Below, in pieces: positions 21,295-32,747 of a DNA stretch of 64,000 bases. Under the pieces are notes generated by a model that saw nothing but the letters and a program-made list of their open reading frames with translations, was not told where the DNA came from and did no database searches. A program made the position numbers and the translations under genes. The DNA comes from Brettanomyces bruxellensis (lineage: Eukaryota > Ascomycota > Pichiomycetes > Pichiales > Pichiaceae): assembly GCF_011074885.1 (NCBI RefSeq), contig NC_054690.1, forward strand, positions 997,001 to 1,061,000, written 5' to 3'. Each line of letters opens with the position of its first letter. The stretch's first letter is position 1.

Positions 21295-23132
21295 ATGAAA
21301 AATGAAAGTAAGCTATTCTTGGGAAATCTGCTTTAACATATTTTTAATGGCACTAACAACGTTCACATTACTTTAAATTAGTTGATAGGTTGTCGGACCT
21401 TGAGGATGAAGTCTTGGCCCAGCTTGGGACAATAAGAGCCCTAAAAGAAAAAAAACAACAAGAACAAACAAATTTGGTAAATTCAGATGAAGAGGAAGAT
21501 CCAAGACAAATTAACGACAATGATCAGCAGACGAAATACTTTGCAAAAAGAACATCCAAAATCTCAAAGAACGAAAAATCATTAAGAAGAAGATTAGATG
21601 ATGAAAAGGGCAGGAAAGGTTCAACCTTCCTATCATTAGCAATGAGTCTGAGGAAGAAAAAATCTGAAATTGATGATGAGTTATTTGATCAGAAGAAGGT
21701 AGAACAAGATCTTTTGTCAAAAAGGTTTTACTCGTTTGAGCTTGGTAGTGATTTTCATCCATTACAACAGAATGTAAACGAAAAAGATAGCTATAGTGGA
21801 AAAATACTATCAATTCGATACATTTCCAATCAACTATTGAAAAATTGCCTCAAGGACTGTAAGATAATGAGAATAGAAAATGCCTTTGCGGACATAGTCT
21901 CTCCAGATTATAATCCCCCCCTATGCTCTAACTTTGTCATTTTTGGAATAATCGCAAATAAGACAAATGAAGTGACAAAGAGTGTGGGAAGAAAGGCAAA
22001 GTACATGAAGGTGACACTCACAAATTTTAGACAGCAGCTTACGCTATCTCTATTTGACAAAGCACTAAAAAGATACTGGAAGCTAAGAGTTGGAGATGTG
22101 ATTGGGATTCTCAATCCTCAAATTTGGCCATACAAAGCGAAGGGTTTTGGCAACGGGTTTACCATATTTTTGAAAGATAATGCACAATCAATTATTGAAG
22201 TTGGCCACAGTAAGGACTTTGGCTTTTGTAAAGCCGTTAAGAAAGACGGATCAAAATGTAAGGTTCCCATTGACATTTCAAAAAGTGTTTACTGCGAATA
22301 TCATGCCGAGCTTCATTTTAAAAGAGCAGCGTCACAAAGAGTGGAGCTAGGAAGCAATGTTCAAATGTTTAGCCCAAGAAACAGTCACGGTGAAAAGCAA
22401 GTTATGCTGATGAACTCGGATTCAAAGAAAGTCGGAAAATGGGATAATCGTGATCAAGTTTTAATTGATTATTCTGCACCAAAGAAAAAGGAAAAAAATC
22501 CCGGGTTTTCGACTCCAGAGGCATTCAAAGCATTTTTCAATGAGCACTACACTAATAAGTCTTCTGAAACAAAGGCTGAAAGAGATAAAGCTCAAAGAGA
22601 TTCTTTTAGAAGAGAGAAGAATTTAAGAAGAAAGCTGGCAAAAGTTAGCGGTGGTGAGAATCTTCGGAATTTAAGAATTGAGAGTAAAGGGGAAAGAAAA
22701 AAGAGAATTCAGGTGACTAGAGCAGCATTTTCTCCGTCTACCATGAATCAAATAGGATTTGATCCTACAAGACGAATCTACGAATTTGGTAAAGCATCCA
22801 GTGATAATATCAGTGGCGGACGAACAAAGAGGATACTAGAAACTCTTAAAAAAGAAAATAGTTCAACAAGAAAACATTTGAAGCCATCCAAGGAATACTT
22901 AGAAGCAAGAAAGAGGAAATGGAGTGCGAATATGAAGGAACTTTATATACCGAAAAGAAAAACCAAGAAGAAAGAAAGCACAAAGTTTGTCAACTTGATT
23001 GCTGAAACAGATAGTGATAGTGACTCTGAGAATGACGACTTTATCTTTGAACTGCAGAAACTTGATAATGATGCCGGAAGAAAGTTTTTAGCTCAGAAAA
23101 AGAAGCGATCAGAGATAAGAAATAGTTTATGA
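21295..23132 (+). CDS. MCM10: MCM10 replication initiation factor, with 13-nt first exon and 74-nt intron
   Basis: The long frame from 21390 begins with TTG and has no suitable upstream ATG. A spliced start solves this: exon 1 is 21295-21307 (ATG, three more codons and one base), the intron is 21308-21381, and exon 2 continues from 21382. This gives N-terminus MKNEIDRLSDLED and 587 residues (S. cerevisiae Mcm10 is 571). The family core is clear: an OB-fold (residues ~165-270, FVIFGIIANK ... GDVIGILNP) followed by the CCCH zinc finger GFCKAVKKDGSKC...YCEYH. The C-terminal half is highly basic with bipartite nuclear signals. Mcm10 activates the CMG helicase and binds DNA polymerase alpha at origins. 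It is convergent with SLN1. Confidence 0.9.
21308..21381 (+). other. Proposed MCM10 intron
   Basis: The donor is A|GTAAGC, the branch site CACTAAC lies at 21351-21357, and the acceptor AATTAG ends at 21381, 24 nt after the branch site. Splicing restores an ATG-initiated frame in phase 1 (A|TT = Ile). Without it the frame would have to start at a non-ATG codon or at an internal Met that loses the conserved acidic N-terminus. Confidence 0.75.
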
Positions 23133-23252
23133 CCGGTCGGTTCGCTATTTGTTGTATTATCTTTGCGAAGCAAAAAGGGAAACATAGAAAAAATACAATT
23201 GTATTATTAGGCTATTATAAAAGTATGTAACGTAATAAAACCTGCTTGCTCT

Positions 23253-26200
23253 TTATGATGATATATCATCATCCTTAAAGGGGGAAACATTAGATGGCTT
23301 CTTGCCACAATCTTTGGATATGTCAGACTCATTGCAGAATTGCTTAATTATCTTTCTTAAAAGATTTCTTCTAACAGGCTTCGAAAGAAAGCCAGACATT
23401 CCTACCTCAATACACTCATCCTCATTCGACTTATCTGCAAAAGCGGTCAAAGCAACAATCGGATATGTATATCCGAGCTGATGACGAATTATCCGAGTTG
23501 CACTTATTCCATCAAGCTTAGGCATCTGTACATCCATCAAAATAAGATCAAACTTTTTACCAGCCTTTTGTGACTGCTTGACAAGATCAATAGCCTCAAA
23601 TCCATCGCAGGCCAGCGTCACATCGGTATAACCTTCGAGTTTCATCATTCTTTTGACCACTTCCTGATTGACAAGATTATCTTCCGCCACCAGAAAACGT
23701 AGATGCGCTTTAACTGGATCATAGCTTTCACTTAGACTAGAATGCGAAGATGAAGCAGAATGCGATGAAACAGTAGAGACAATAGAGCCAGATGCTCCCT
23801 ATCTGCAGAAATCTTCGACTTTGCTGTTCCCGTGGAAGCTCTGGTAATCAATTCAGGCTTGACAAACGGATTACTGAGCGGATCAAAAAGTAAGTTCTGT
23901 CGCCCATTTTTTCCCGAATTATCCGATAACCCAGACTTTTTGACTCCCAGAGAACCTGAACTTTTATCACTACCATCCGTGAACTTAACTCGTTTGGATG
24001 GAGGATGCTTTGGGTTGAACACGTCATCGTAAAATTCTGTCTCCTGCTCTTTGGAATAATCAGCTCGCCAACTTGAGGTAATGGAACTGTGAATGTAAAG
24101 GTCGAACCCTGTCCCACGACAGAGTTGAGTATTAATGTTCCATGCATAAGCTTGGCAAACTGCTTGCAGATCGAAAGGCCTAAACCAGTACCACCATGTG
24201 AACGGGAAAGTGTCTGATCACCCTGCACAAATGCTTCAAATATCTTTTCTTGCAGAGATTTTTCAATACCCGTTCCAGTATCACTAACAGAAAAGCGCAC
24301 AACCCAATATTTTTTAACATCTTTAAACTCATGACATTCATGAAGGCGATGATTGTCACTATCGCTGGTATCTTCAATATTTAGGAAGTCGCCATCCTCC
24401 TCATCAAAGTAGCTTTTGGACACACTATAATTATAAGCATCTGCTAGTTGATTGTGATATTCCTCGGAACTTAGGGTATTTAAAGTCCATTCACTCTTTG
24501 AAGATTTCATAGAATCACCAGAATCAGATAACCTCCGACGAAGAGATTCAGGATGGAAGGGTGGATTTATTTCAGGTGCGTCGTGTACACCTTTAATGTA
24601 GACCTTGCCATAGTTTTCCTCCTTGGATCTTTTTTCATCATAATACCGAGTACTTTGATGACAACCTTTACAGTGCCATTCTTAGGTGTAAATTTCAGCG
24701 AATTACTAACCAAATTCATTACAATCTGAATAATCCTGTTCGAATCACCCAACATGATCATCTTTCTCGAAAGATCAGGCTTCAGTTGAACAATAAGATT
24801 ACATCCTGATCAGTTGCTGTCTTACCAAAAATGGATTCAATCTGAGAAGCAACTTCTAAAAGCACAAAATTCCTTCGTTGTAATTTGGTCTTATCCAATT
24901 GATTTTTTGAAAACGTTAAAAGCTGGGTCAAGATATGCAACAAAAGTTCTCCACTTCTAAATATTAAGTCCAATGAAGAACGTATCTTTTTTTATCTTTT
25001 TCAGCCATAGCAACAGAAGTCATACCCAAAATTCCATTCAACGGCGTGCGCAGCTCATGCGAAATGTTAGCAATAAAGACAGTCTTGGCTTCATTAGCAG
25101 CTTCGGCCTGCTGCCTAGCCGCATCAGCCTGGATTTTAGCGATTTCTAACTCCTTAGTTCTAGCACGCACTCTATCTTCTAAATGAGAATATTGCTTGTC
25201 AAGTTTTCTGTCATAGTGTTGAATGCTTCAGTTAACTCAGTTAACTCATCGTAAAATATCCCATGTATGGGAACAATTGCAGGCAATGGTGTAGATGTTG
25301 CATTATTCTCTGCATCAGTGGATGCTTCAGTAACAGAATAAGATTCGAGATAACCCTCACTATCATGCCTAGATCGTCCTTGAATAGATGATCTTAGTGA
25401 GCCTGAAGTATTGCCAGGCACTGATGATGGTGCCAAAATCGCTTTTTTTCGGACGGCAGTTTGGCTAGCTTCAGACTCATGTGCATCTTGTGAAGTTGAA
25501 GTCACAATAATATTGCAGGGAGAAGGTGATAAATGTGATCCCTGGAAGACAGGGGGCCATGAATGTTCCCTTTGAAGCTTTTTTTCTTTTCTAGAACGTG
25601 ATTTAAAATGCAAAGATGCTCGCTTGGAATGTAGACTGTGGTGGTGATGGCGATAATGCCTATTAGAACGCAACCCTCGCCTCTCAGTAATAGTTTCAGC
25701 AGCCTTTTGAAGTCGCCTTATAGGTCTCACACCATAATAGGCCAAAATAAATGTTATAAAAAGCATAAGAGCCGAAATACCTATGCACACACCAACCATC
25801 ATTTTGGTTAGCTTCATTATTGGTTCCATAAATTTCGAATCTAGTTGCTCTAAAGTCACTCCCCATTTACCATAAGTAAAGTCTATTAAGGCGTAACCAA
25901 CAGAAACTCCTTGTCCAATAGGATTCTTTACATTTAAAGTGTAGCCTATGGATTTATCCTCTCCAAACATATCCTCCACTGGCTCATACGAATCGAGGTC
26001 ATAAACCGTATCTATACTAACCAAATCATTCGGTTGAAACACATAACTAAAACCACTAACATCGGAAGAATTATTTATGGGAAAATCGGGCTTCACGAAT
26101 TCAACACTCTGCCCATCAGAGGAAGATGTATTATCACTAGCAAAATTTAAAACTGTGATATTCATTATTAATGTCATATAACCTGCAAGTGAGCGCTCCT

Positions 26201-26912
26201 GAATTAAAAAGGTTGAATTTGTATTGATGGCAAGTGAAAATGATGCAAAATATGAACTTCCCGACTGAACTGGACCCCAGATAAACCCGCCCTCTTTAAG
26301 TAAAATGTCAGGAGGGTTTTGAGGAATTTCACTAAGGATGTATAGAGACTCGATTTCAGAATTATTAAGCCCAGTATTCGGACCCGTAACAGTAGCAACA
26401 GAATCGAAACTAGTATCATAAAGTCGCACGCCATTAAACATTGTTGTAGTTTCTAAAAACTGATCTATTGTGGTCTCAGCAGTGTCGATCAAAGATGACG
26501 AAGCATTACCCGCTTTTCTGTATACCAAAGCTGATTGAATACTTTCCTTGGAACTGAGAAGAAGTGCCTGATAGTAATAATAATTAAACCCTTGTTCCAT
26601 CTGTGCAGCCTTAAGTTGAGCTGCAACCTCGAGATTCGAGGCTCTAGTACGTTTTAATACTGTACTGAAGTAGACACCCGTCGCTATAGCCAAAGTAAGA
26701 AGCGAGAATAACGAGACGAATAGCACTAAGGCTATCAGCTGTGTACGAATAGATATATGCAATCTATGCTTTGGTGTCAGTGAACTCCTAAACTTTTGAA
26801 TAAGGCCGACATTGTTGATTTCATTGGGCTCCTCTTTATTAGATAAGACATTTTCCTGATTGTGAACTTGGTCACCTGAAGAGCTATTCTTTTTTTCTTC
26901 GAGAACATACAT
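23253..26912 (-). CDS. SLN1: SLN1 hybrid histidine kinase osmosensor, six frameshifts
   Basis: Seven consecutive minus-strand frames encode one protein. Breaks lie near 25196, 24987-24993 (T7), 24795, 24645, 24051 and 23798. Each is repaired by one added base, giving 1221 residues against 1220 in S. cerevisiae Sln1. Order: an N-terminal cytoplasmic tail; a transmembrane segment ([20 protein letters not shown]); an extracellular sensor; a second transmembrane segment at residues ~370-390; a HAMP region with a long His/Ser-rich insert; a coiled coil; the dimerisation/phosphoacceptor box [12 protein letters not shown]; the ATP-binding N box ([19 protein letters not shown]) and G boxes ([13 protein letters not shown]); and a receiver domain with [13 protein letters not shown] and a conserved Lys in LSKPV. 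Sln1 feeds Ypd1-Ssk1/Skn7 and holds the HOG pathway off. All domains stay recognisable across the breaks. Confidence 0.9.
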
Positions 26913-27520
26913 GCTCTGGAGAAATTGAAAGAAAGACTATTGTATGAGGAGAAAATAACAACAACAGGACAACAAGATATTTTATGTCGTATATCAATGG
27001 TTATCTCTTCACTATATTTAGACACCTTCAAGACAAAATCTTCCTATAATTGAGATTAGAGTCTATTTTGACTGTGCATTTAATTTTTTTAAGCCTCATA
27101 TCTGCCGGATATAGACGCGTCGATAAATTAAAATAATGCGTCTATGAGAATACCACTTTTCCGTCCATGGACTCCGATACTCGGAGTAAAAATATTTCTT
27201 CCGAGATTCCTTAATGACCATACGCGGCAGTGCCAACCGGTGTGTACGGTAATTGTTCGCTCGAGACAGTATGCGGGGCTGACAAAATTTAGTCACACAG
27301 AGAGAGTACTAAATTGCAAATTGAAAAAAATTCACAGTCATGGCGGATCCCAAAATTGCAAATTCTGAACTACATATATATGAACAGAGATCCCGTTAGC
27401 CAATTCTGCTTTTTGTGCTCAAATAGTCATCTTGTCAACATTCCTCCCTCCTCCTTATTTTTCATTCTCTTTTTGTGTTTCCGTACTAGTGTTTGAAGCT
27501 TATTCATTCGAAGTTAGGTC
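26913..27520. other. Divergent promoter region between SLN1 and IDP1
   Basis: 608 bp with a T-run and an AGACGCGTC motif at 27113-27121 containing ACGCGT. CCAAT occurs at 27399-27403 upstream of IDP1, a possible but unproven HAP-complex site. No coding frame is supported. Confidence 0.45.
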
Positions 27521-28900
27521 ATGCTTTCCTCAATCCAGCGCATAGCCATAAAGTCTAGGCATGTCAGGCCTATGACTTATCAAGCGATAAAGACTGTCAT
27601 TCCAGGTGGACAACTTAATAAGTCGCGCTGCTTTTCTACTAGCAGATTTAATCTCGATAAAATTAAAGTTAAGAGTCCTGTTGTGGAATTAGATGGAGAT
27701 GAGATGACCAGAATAATTTGGAGTATAATTAAGAAGAAGTTGATTCTTCCGTACCTGGATATCGACTTAAAGTACTATGACTTAAGCATCAAGTCACGTG
27801 ATGCTACTAAGGATCAGATAACCACGGACGCAGCAAAGGCCATTAAAAAATACGGTGTTGGAATAAAATGTGCAACGATAACACCAGACGAAGCTCGTGT
27901 GAAAGAGTTTGGCCTTCAAAAAATGTGGAAATCGCCCAATGGAACAATCAGAAATATTTTGGGTGGAACTGTTTTCAGGGAGCCAATTGTGATAGGCTCT
28001 GGACCGGATAAAGCACCGGGTGATATTGAGATCCCAAGATTAGTTCCTGGCTGGACCAAACCTATAGTTATAGGTAGACATGCCCATGGTGACCAGTACA
28101 AGGCCACAGACTTTATCGTTCCGGGAGCTGGAAAAGTGGAAATTAAGTACACTCCAAAGGACGGAGGTGACGAAAAAACGTACGAGGTTTATAATTACGA
28201 GGGACCCGGGGTTGCTATGGCAATGTACAATACGGATGAATCTATTCGGGGATTTGCACACGCTTGCTTTAAGATGGCTTTGCAGAGAAATATTCCTATG
28301 ATTCTATCCACAAAGAATACAATTCTAAAGAAGTATGATGGACGCTTTAAGGATATTTTCCAGGAGATCTTTGATAAGGAGTACAAGACCGAGTTTGAGG
28401 CAAAGGGATTAACTTATCAGCATCGGCTAATAGATGATACAGTTGCACAGATGATGAAGTCACAGGGTGGCTTTTTGATGGCTTTAAAGAACTATGATGG
28501 TGATGTTCAGTCTGATATTGTGGCGCAGGGATTCGGCTCACTTGGACTGATGTCATCCGTTCTTATGACCCCTGATGGCAAGGCTTTTGAATCAGAGGCA
28601 GCTCATGGAACAGTTACCAGACATTATAGACGTTATCAGAAGGGTGAAGAGACTTCAACAAACTCTATTGCATCTATCTTTGCATGGACTCGGGGATTGG
28701 CTCAGAGGGGTCTGCTGGACGGAAGCTCTAATGTTGTTGATTTTGCAAATACGTTGGAGAAGTGTACTCTTGACACAGTTTCCAAAGATCACATAATGAC
28801 AAAGGACCTTGCACTTCTTGTTCATCAAAAGAATTATGCTACCACAGAAGGATTTTTGGATGCTGTTGCTTCGAACCTAGCAAGAAAGGTGAAAGTTTGA
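27521..28900 (+). CDS. IDP1: NADP-dependent isocitrate dehydrogenase, mitochondrial
   Basis: The product is 459 residues from ATG 27521, against 428 in S. cerevisiae Idp1. The first ~40 residues are basic and hydroxylated ([15 protein letters not shown] ... RCFSTSRF), a clear mitochondrial presequence. The core then begins [19 protein letters not shown]. Family motifs include [29 protein letters not shown] (substrate Ser and Arg), [35 protein letters not shown] (metal Asp) and [11 protein letters not shown] (NADP binding). It converts isocitrate to 2-oxoglutarate with NADPH production in the matrix. The conserved Leu in SLGLM is encoded CTG, which informs the genetic code of the organism. The C-terminus lacks a peroxisomal signal, so Idp3 is unlikely. 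Confidence 0.96.
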   Translation: MLSSIQRIAIKSRHVRPMTYQAIKTVIPGGQLNKSRCFSTSRFNLDKIKVKSPVVELDGDEMTRIIWSIIKKKLILPYLDIDLKYYDLSIKSRDATKDQITTDAAKAIKKYGVGIKCATITPDEARVKEFGLQKMWKSPNGTIRNILGGTVFREPIVIGSGPDKAPGDIEIPRLVPGWTKPIVIGRHAHGDQYKATDFIVPGAGKVEIKYTPKDGGDEKTYEVYNYEGPGVAMAMYNTDESIRGFAHACFKMALQRNIPMILSTKNTILKKYDGRFKDIFQEIFDKEYKTEFEAKGLTYQHRLIDDTVAQMMKSQGGFLMALKNYDGDVQSDIVAQGFGSLGLMSSVLMTPDGKAFESEAAHGTVTRHYRRYQKGEETSTNSIASIFAWTRGLAQRGLLDGSSNVVDFANTLEKCTLDTVSKDHIMTKDLALLVHQKNYATTEGFLDAVASNLARKVKV

Positions 28901-29097
28901 ATGATAATAATTTTATTGACTTGTATAACCAGCTACTGATAGGCATGGCGTCAAACAACTTTATGCTAACTAGGTACTTCTAGATGGTCCTAGGTTTATG
29001 TAAGTATTTAAATTGTTTAACAAGTAAATAATGAAATAAGTAAACAAACAAAAAACAAATAAATATGCTAGTGGTGAACCATATTATTTATAATCGG

Positions 29098-29436
29098 CTA
29101 TTTGACATTGGAAATGCGCTGGTGTTCAGAGCTGTCCAATAACCACCAAATATACTTTAAGGAGTAAAAGACTACCAATGATAAACACGTGACTTTAAGA
29201 AATGGTGCAGCCAATTCTTTGTAGAAATATGAATGAGGATTCCAATTTGGATCCTCGTAATAATGCTTCCGTATATCATGCTGAGTATCAGAATTTATCT
29301 TCTTATTTTTCTGTTGTAGAGGATGATTAAAATGGGTACAAAAGCTTCTTTTCAGAATCTCAGTTATACAGACTCTTGACTGAAGTAGTCCCCCTTTCCC
29401 GATCATACAACTCAATCTAGTATCACAATGCATCAT
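29098..29436 (-). CDS. Small single-span membrane protein, probably mitochondrial, unknown function
   Basis: The frame is 112 residues, ATG 29436 (a second ATG follows at once), lying between the convergent ends of IDP1 and KIP3. The N-terminal ~40 residues are basic and free of acidic clusters (SRVCITEILKRSFCTHF), compatible with a mitochondrial presequence. A hydrophilic stretch HYYEDPNWNPHSYFYKEL precedes one transmembrane helix (LKVTCLSLVVFYSLKYIWWLL, residues ~80-100) and a short charged tail. The layout resembles small inner-membrane assembly factors of respiratory complexes, but I recognise no family. Protein-like composition and placement in an otherwise empty gap favour a real gene. 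Confidence 0.55.
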   Translation of the reverse strand: MMHCDTRLSCMIGKGGLLQSRVCITEILKRSFCTHFNHPLQQKNKKINSDTQHDIRKHYYEDPNWNPHSYFYKELAAPFLKVTCLSLVVFYSLKYIWWLLDSSEHQRISNVK

Positions 29437-29654
29437 AATTTTTTAATTTAGTGGCTTACATAACCGAAAAAAATACCTACCGCTCCGTTATTGGATACTC
29501 ACGAGGAATCCAACTGTTTATATATATCTTTTTTTTTATTAATCACGTGATGTGCACGTTAAAAAAAAAAACACCATCGACTCGCAGCATTAACGCAAGC
29601 TACAGGCGCCAGCTTACAAACTGCGTTAGAAAAGTGATTCAAATATTCAAGCTA

Positions 29655-32207
29655 TTAATTTCTTCCATCATCGATATCCATTTCTCCGCTAGTATTTTCT
29701 AGTCCAGATCCCTGCTTACTCATAACTATTGGCATAAAAAATTTACCCTCTTTCGTAGGACTTGACGAAATATATGGCGGAATCCCCAATCCAGTCATTC
29801 TTCCAGGACTTCCTATTTGGGTATTTGCGGCCAACGTTCGGGAGGTAAGCCTTTTTGAAGGTGCTACAAATGTGTCATTATTAGTGCGATGAAAATCTGG
29901 ACTAAGATCAACATTTGTCATTAGTCCATCGAGATCTGATTTAGTGTCTTTCAATTCACATTGAGTCGAACTGCTCTCAAACCCGCTCGATAAAACTTTC
30001 CCTGCGTTAATTTTCTTATTAAGCGGACTCCTCATTGATGATGACTGTGCCCGCTTTGTTGGAGTTATCTTCGAATACATTAATTCGGGCATGTCCTTCA
30101 CTTTATTCTTCTTTGGAGATGAAAAGGAATATTTTGTGCGACCCTTTATTCTCTCTTCAGCTTCTAATAAACCAAACCCACTTTCACTAATGTCATCCAC
30201 AGATGCCTTAAGAATTCTTAATATTTCATGACACTTATCTAACAGCAACACTCCAACTTCTGTATCAGCAAAGTCACCTTCAAAACGTGCATCACCTTTT
30301 CCTGCTAGTGCATAACAAAGTTGAAAGAGAACGTCCAAGGAGTTCATAAGGCATTCCGTCCAGGTATTTCTACTTCCACTATTCTTCATATAACCGCTCA
30401 ACACTTCTGATGCTTTTTGAAGGATAGATCTTTCAACTTGTTCCTCCATTAGCTGAACCCTAGTCGTAAACAAACTATCAAAAGTATCATTCCAACCTTC
30501 TAATTCTTGCAATTTTCTTAAAATTACTTGAGGGGTACCCTGGAATATCAGATTAAGTTCCGTGGAATGATCCAATTCCTTATTCAAACCAGATACTAAA
30601 CTTCTAATGTAAAGGCACAGTTCCTCTATACCTTTGATAAGATCTTTAAATATTTCATCACAAGAGAGACTGCTTTTGCAACGCCTAAAGGCACCTAAGA
30701 CGTGCTCAAATCTGTTAAGTTCGACTTCTAAAAATTGTACCTTGGCTATAATTTGAGCTCTTCTAGATTGAGAAAAATCTGCCTTTTGAACAGATTTTTG
30801 AATGCTTTTTATGGCATCATCCAGCTCATTTCTGCAACGTACAGTTTGATCGGCATATTTTGCCATTTCTCTGCGAACTAACATTTGTGAGTTGGCTTTC
30901 AGAAGCTGAATCTCCTTTTTCTGATCTTTGATTATGTTTAGGTACGAACTGATATGTTGATTGACATCACGAGTGTTTCTCAGGATCTTTGTGCGAATTG
31001 ATTTAGCGCGATCAGCATATTTTAATGCATTCAATGTTTCGTCATAGTGCGAGACTGAAGGTGACACACAGACAACCATTACCGTCTTACAGTTTCCTCC
31101 GAGGGAAAACTTGAGTAATCGTGTGAGTTTACTGTCCCTGTACGGAACATAGATACGCGTCTTAGAGCTTGGTTTGGAAAGAACTTTAATGCAATTACCC
31201 AATGCTAGCAATGATTTGTTAATGTTTGCACCCTCGTGCAAGCGTACTCCTCTATTTCTGGTAGCAGAAGCACGCTCACTACCGGCAAGATCAATGAATG
31301 AAAGCGTTGAAACAATTTGTTTTCCATCAATAGCGGCGTTTCCCTTGGGAGTCTGCTCTAATGTTATTTGAAGAACAGCATGCGACCTAGAAGAAACTGC
31401 GTTCGCAGCAGTAGGTGATACTGTGCGATATCTATTGCCTTTTTTTATCAACTCTAAAACCTCTTGTACAGCTTTTGGGTGATGCTGAGAAAGATTTAAT
31501 ACTAATACTCTTTTGTGCTTGTCTTCCAACAATTGTAAGGAGTTAGGATCAGTGTTAGGATTCAACAAATCCCGAATTTTCTCGTTATATATTTCAAGGT
31601 AAGTTAATGTTAACTTGATAGATCTATCAGCACTAAGAATTTGAATACGCCGGAACAAATCTGACATTGCCAAAAAGATGATACCGGGATTTTCTGGTGT
31701 GCCTGTAATAGTAAAAGTTTTACCGCATCCTGTGGCACCATAAGCAAATATCGTGGCGTTATAGCCTTCAAGCACACTATCTAATAATGGCTTACCCGTA
31801 TAGCTATATACTTCCGATTGCGAAGAATCCTCATCAAACAATCTATCAAAGACAAAACGATGCTCTCTATTTCTCCTGTTATGACATCCGATTCGGCTAA
31901 CCGCAGAACTTTTTGAGCCAGGGAAGGAGTTCATCTCCAACTCAGATAAGGAACGTGAACTATTAGGATCAAATATCAACATCCGATCATCCACTGTTTC
32001 AAGTATTTTATTTCTTCTATTGTGGTCCATTCTGCTTGACACACGCCTACCATTATTAGCTACATGGCCAAAAGATTGGTTTAACTTGAAACGTCGTTGT
32101 TGTGCCTTCCCTCTGGACTTGCATCGTCTGTAACTGAAACTACTATTTTCAAATTCATTCAATGGTCGTATTCTGACGGCGACAGTGATCGATGATTCTC
32201 TTGACAT
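29655..32207 (-). CDS. KIP3: Kinesin-8 motor protein
   Basis: The product is 850 residues (S. cerevisiae Kip3 is 805), ATG 32207. An N-terminal motor domain spans residues ~5-440. It has the P-loop GATGCGKT (157-164), switch I NAVSSRSHA and switch II DLAGSERASATRNRG, and ends at ALKYADRAKSI. A basic insert at residues ~25-115 between the first strand and the core (RRCKSRGKAQQRR) is typical of kinesin-8 and Kip3 loop regions. After the neck comes a coiled coil, then a Ser/Thr/Lys-rich tail (KRAQSSSMRSPLNKK) that would bind microtubules. Kinesin-8 motors walk to plus ends and depolymerise microtubules in spindle positioning. The N-terminal motor and the conserved post-motor segment separate it from Cin8/Kip1 and Kar3. 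Confidence 0.88.
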   Translation of the reverse strand: MSRESSITVAVRIRPLNEFENSSFSYRRCKSRGKAQQRRFKLNQSFGHVANNGRRVSSRMDHNRRNKILETVDDRMLIFDPNSSRSLSELEMNSFPGSKSSAVSRIGCHNRRNREHRFVFDRLFDEDSSQSEVYSYTGKPLLDSVLEGYNATIFAYGATGCGKTFTITGTPENPGIIFLAMSDLFRRIQILSADRSIKLTLTYLEIYNEKIRDLLNPNTDPNSLQLLEDKHKRVLVLNLSQHHPKAVQEVLELIKKGNRYRTVSPTAANAVSSRSHAVLQITLEQTPKGNAAIDGKQIVSTLSFIDLAGSERASATRNRGVRLHEGANINKSLLALGNCIKVLSKPSSKTRIYVPYRDSKLTRLLKFSLGGNCKTVMVVCVSPSVSHYDETLNALKYADRAKSIRTKILRNTRDVNQHISSYLNIIKDQKKEIQLLKANSQMLVRREMAKYADQTVRCRNELDDAIKSIQKSVQKADFSQSRRAQIIAKVQFLEVELNRFEHVLGAFRRCKSSLSCDEIFKDLIKGIEELCLYIRSLVSGLNKELDHSTELNLIFQGTPQVILRKLQELEGWNDTFDSLFTTRVQLMEEQVERSILQKASEVLSGYMKNSGSRNTWTECLMNSLDVLFQLCYALAGKGDARFEGDFADTEVGVLLLDKCHEILRILKASVDDISESGFGLLEAEERIKGRTKYSFSSPKKNKVKDMPELMYSKITPTKRAQSSSMRSPLNKKINAGKVLSSGFESSSTQCELKDTKSDLDGLMTNVDLSPDFHRTNNDTFVAPSKRLTSRTLAANTQIGSPGRMTGLGIPPYISSSPTKEGKFFMPIVMSKQGSGLENTSGEMDIDDGRN

Positions 32208-32747
32208 GGTTTCAACAACTAGTGTTGATCCAACAGAAAATTGAGTTAATTGGAAATGTAAAAGTCGATTTTTCTAATTTTTGTACGGAAAAGCCTGTTC
32301 ACATCTATTCAGACTTTATCGGTAATCTAATGAAATGGAGACAGACTTTTGAATAATGATATGTGACGGATCGATAAAGCAAAAGAATAAATAAAATTGC
32401 TAGCTAGCCATTAACAAAGGGGTAGACCGCTTAGCTTTAATCCAATACCACCGAAAATGTGAATATACGCTTTGTTTTAGCACAAGAAATATAATATGTA
32501 TTATTTTCTTTTACCCAATTGGAGCGATGTGTACATACAAATTACTTTTATTGAGGGTGAAAAATAAATTTATGAATTCACTTACTTACCTATACTACTA
32601 ATTTACATATGTACATATTGTAATCATCATAGACAAACATTAAAGCGATAAAAAAACATAGAAACATCAAAAGTACTTCTGAATAAGGAAAATAAAATAA
32701 ATGTGCAAACTTGTGATCAGGACTGTCCTTCCATAATATTCAACTAC
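32208..32747. other. Intergenic region upstream of KIP3, downstream of the AMPK beta gene
   Basis: 540 bp, very AT-rich, with repeated ACATA/TACATA words near 32606-32620. It should hold the KIP3 promoter and the 3' UTR of the AMPK beta gene. Nothing else is seen. Confidence 0.45.

Noticed and set aside
23253..25170. SLN1 breaks as programmed ribosomal frameshifts or short introns
   Set aside because: Six shifts of the same sign in one gene, without shared slippery heptamers, and coding matter adjoining each break leave no room for introns. Missing bases explain all of them.
29186..29548. CACGTG words near 29187 and 29544 as Cbf1 sites
   Set aside because: They lie within the small membrane-protein frame and in a convergent 3' region, not in a clear promoter.
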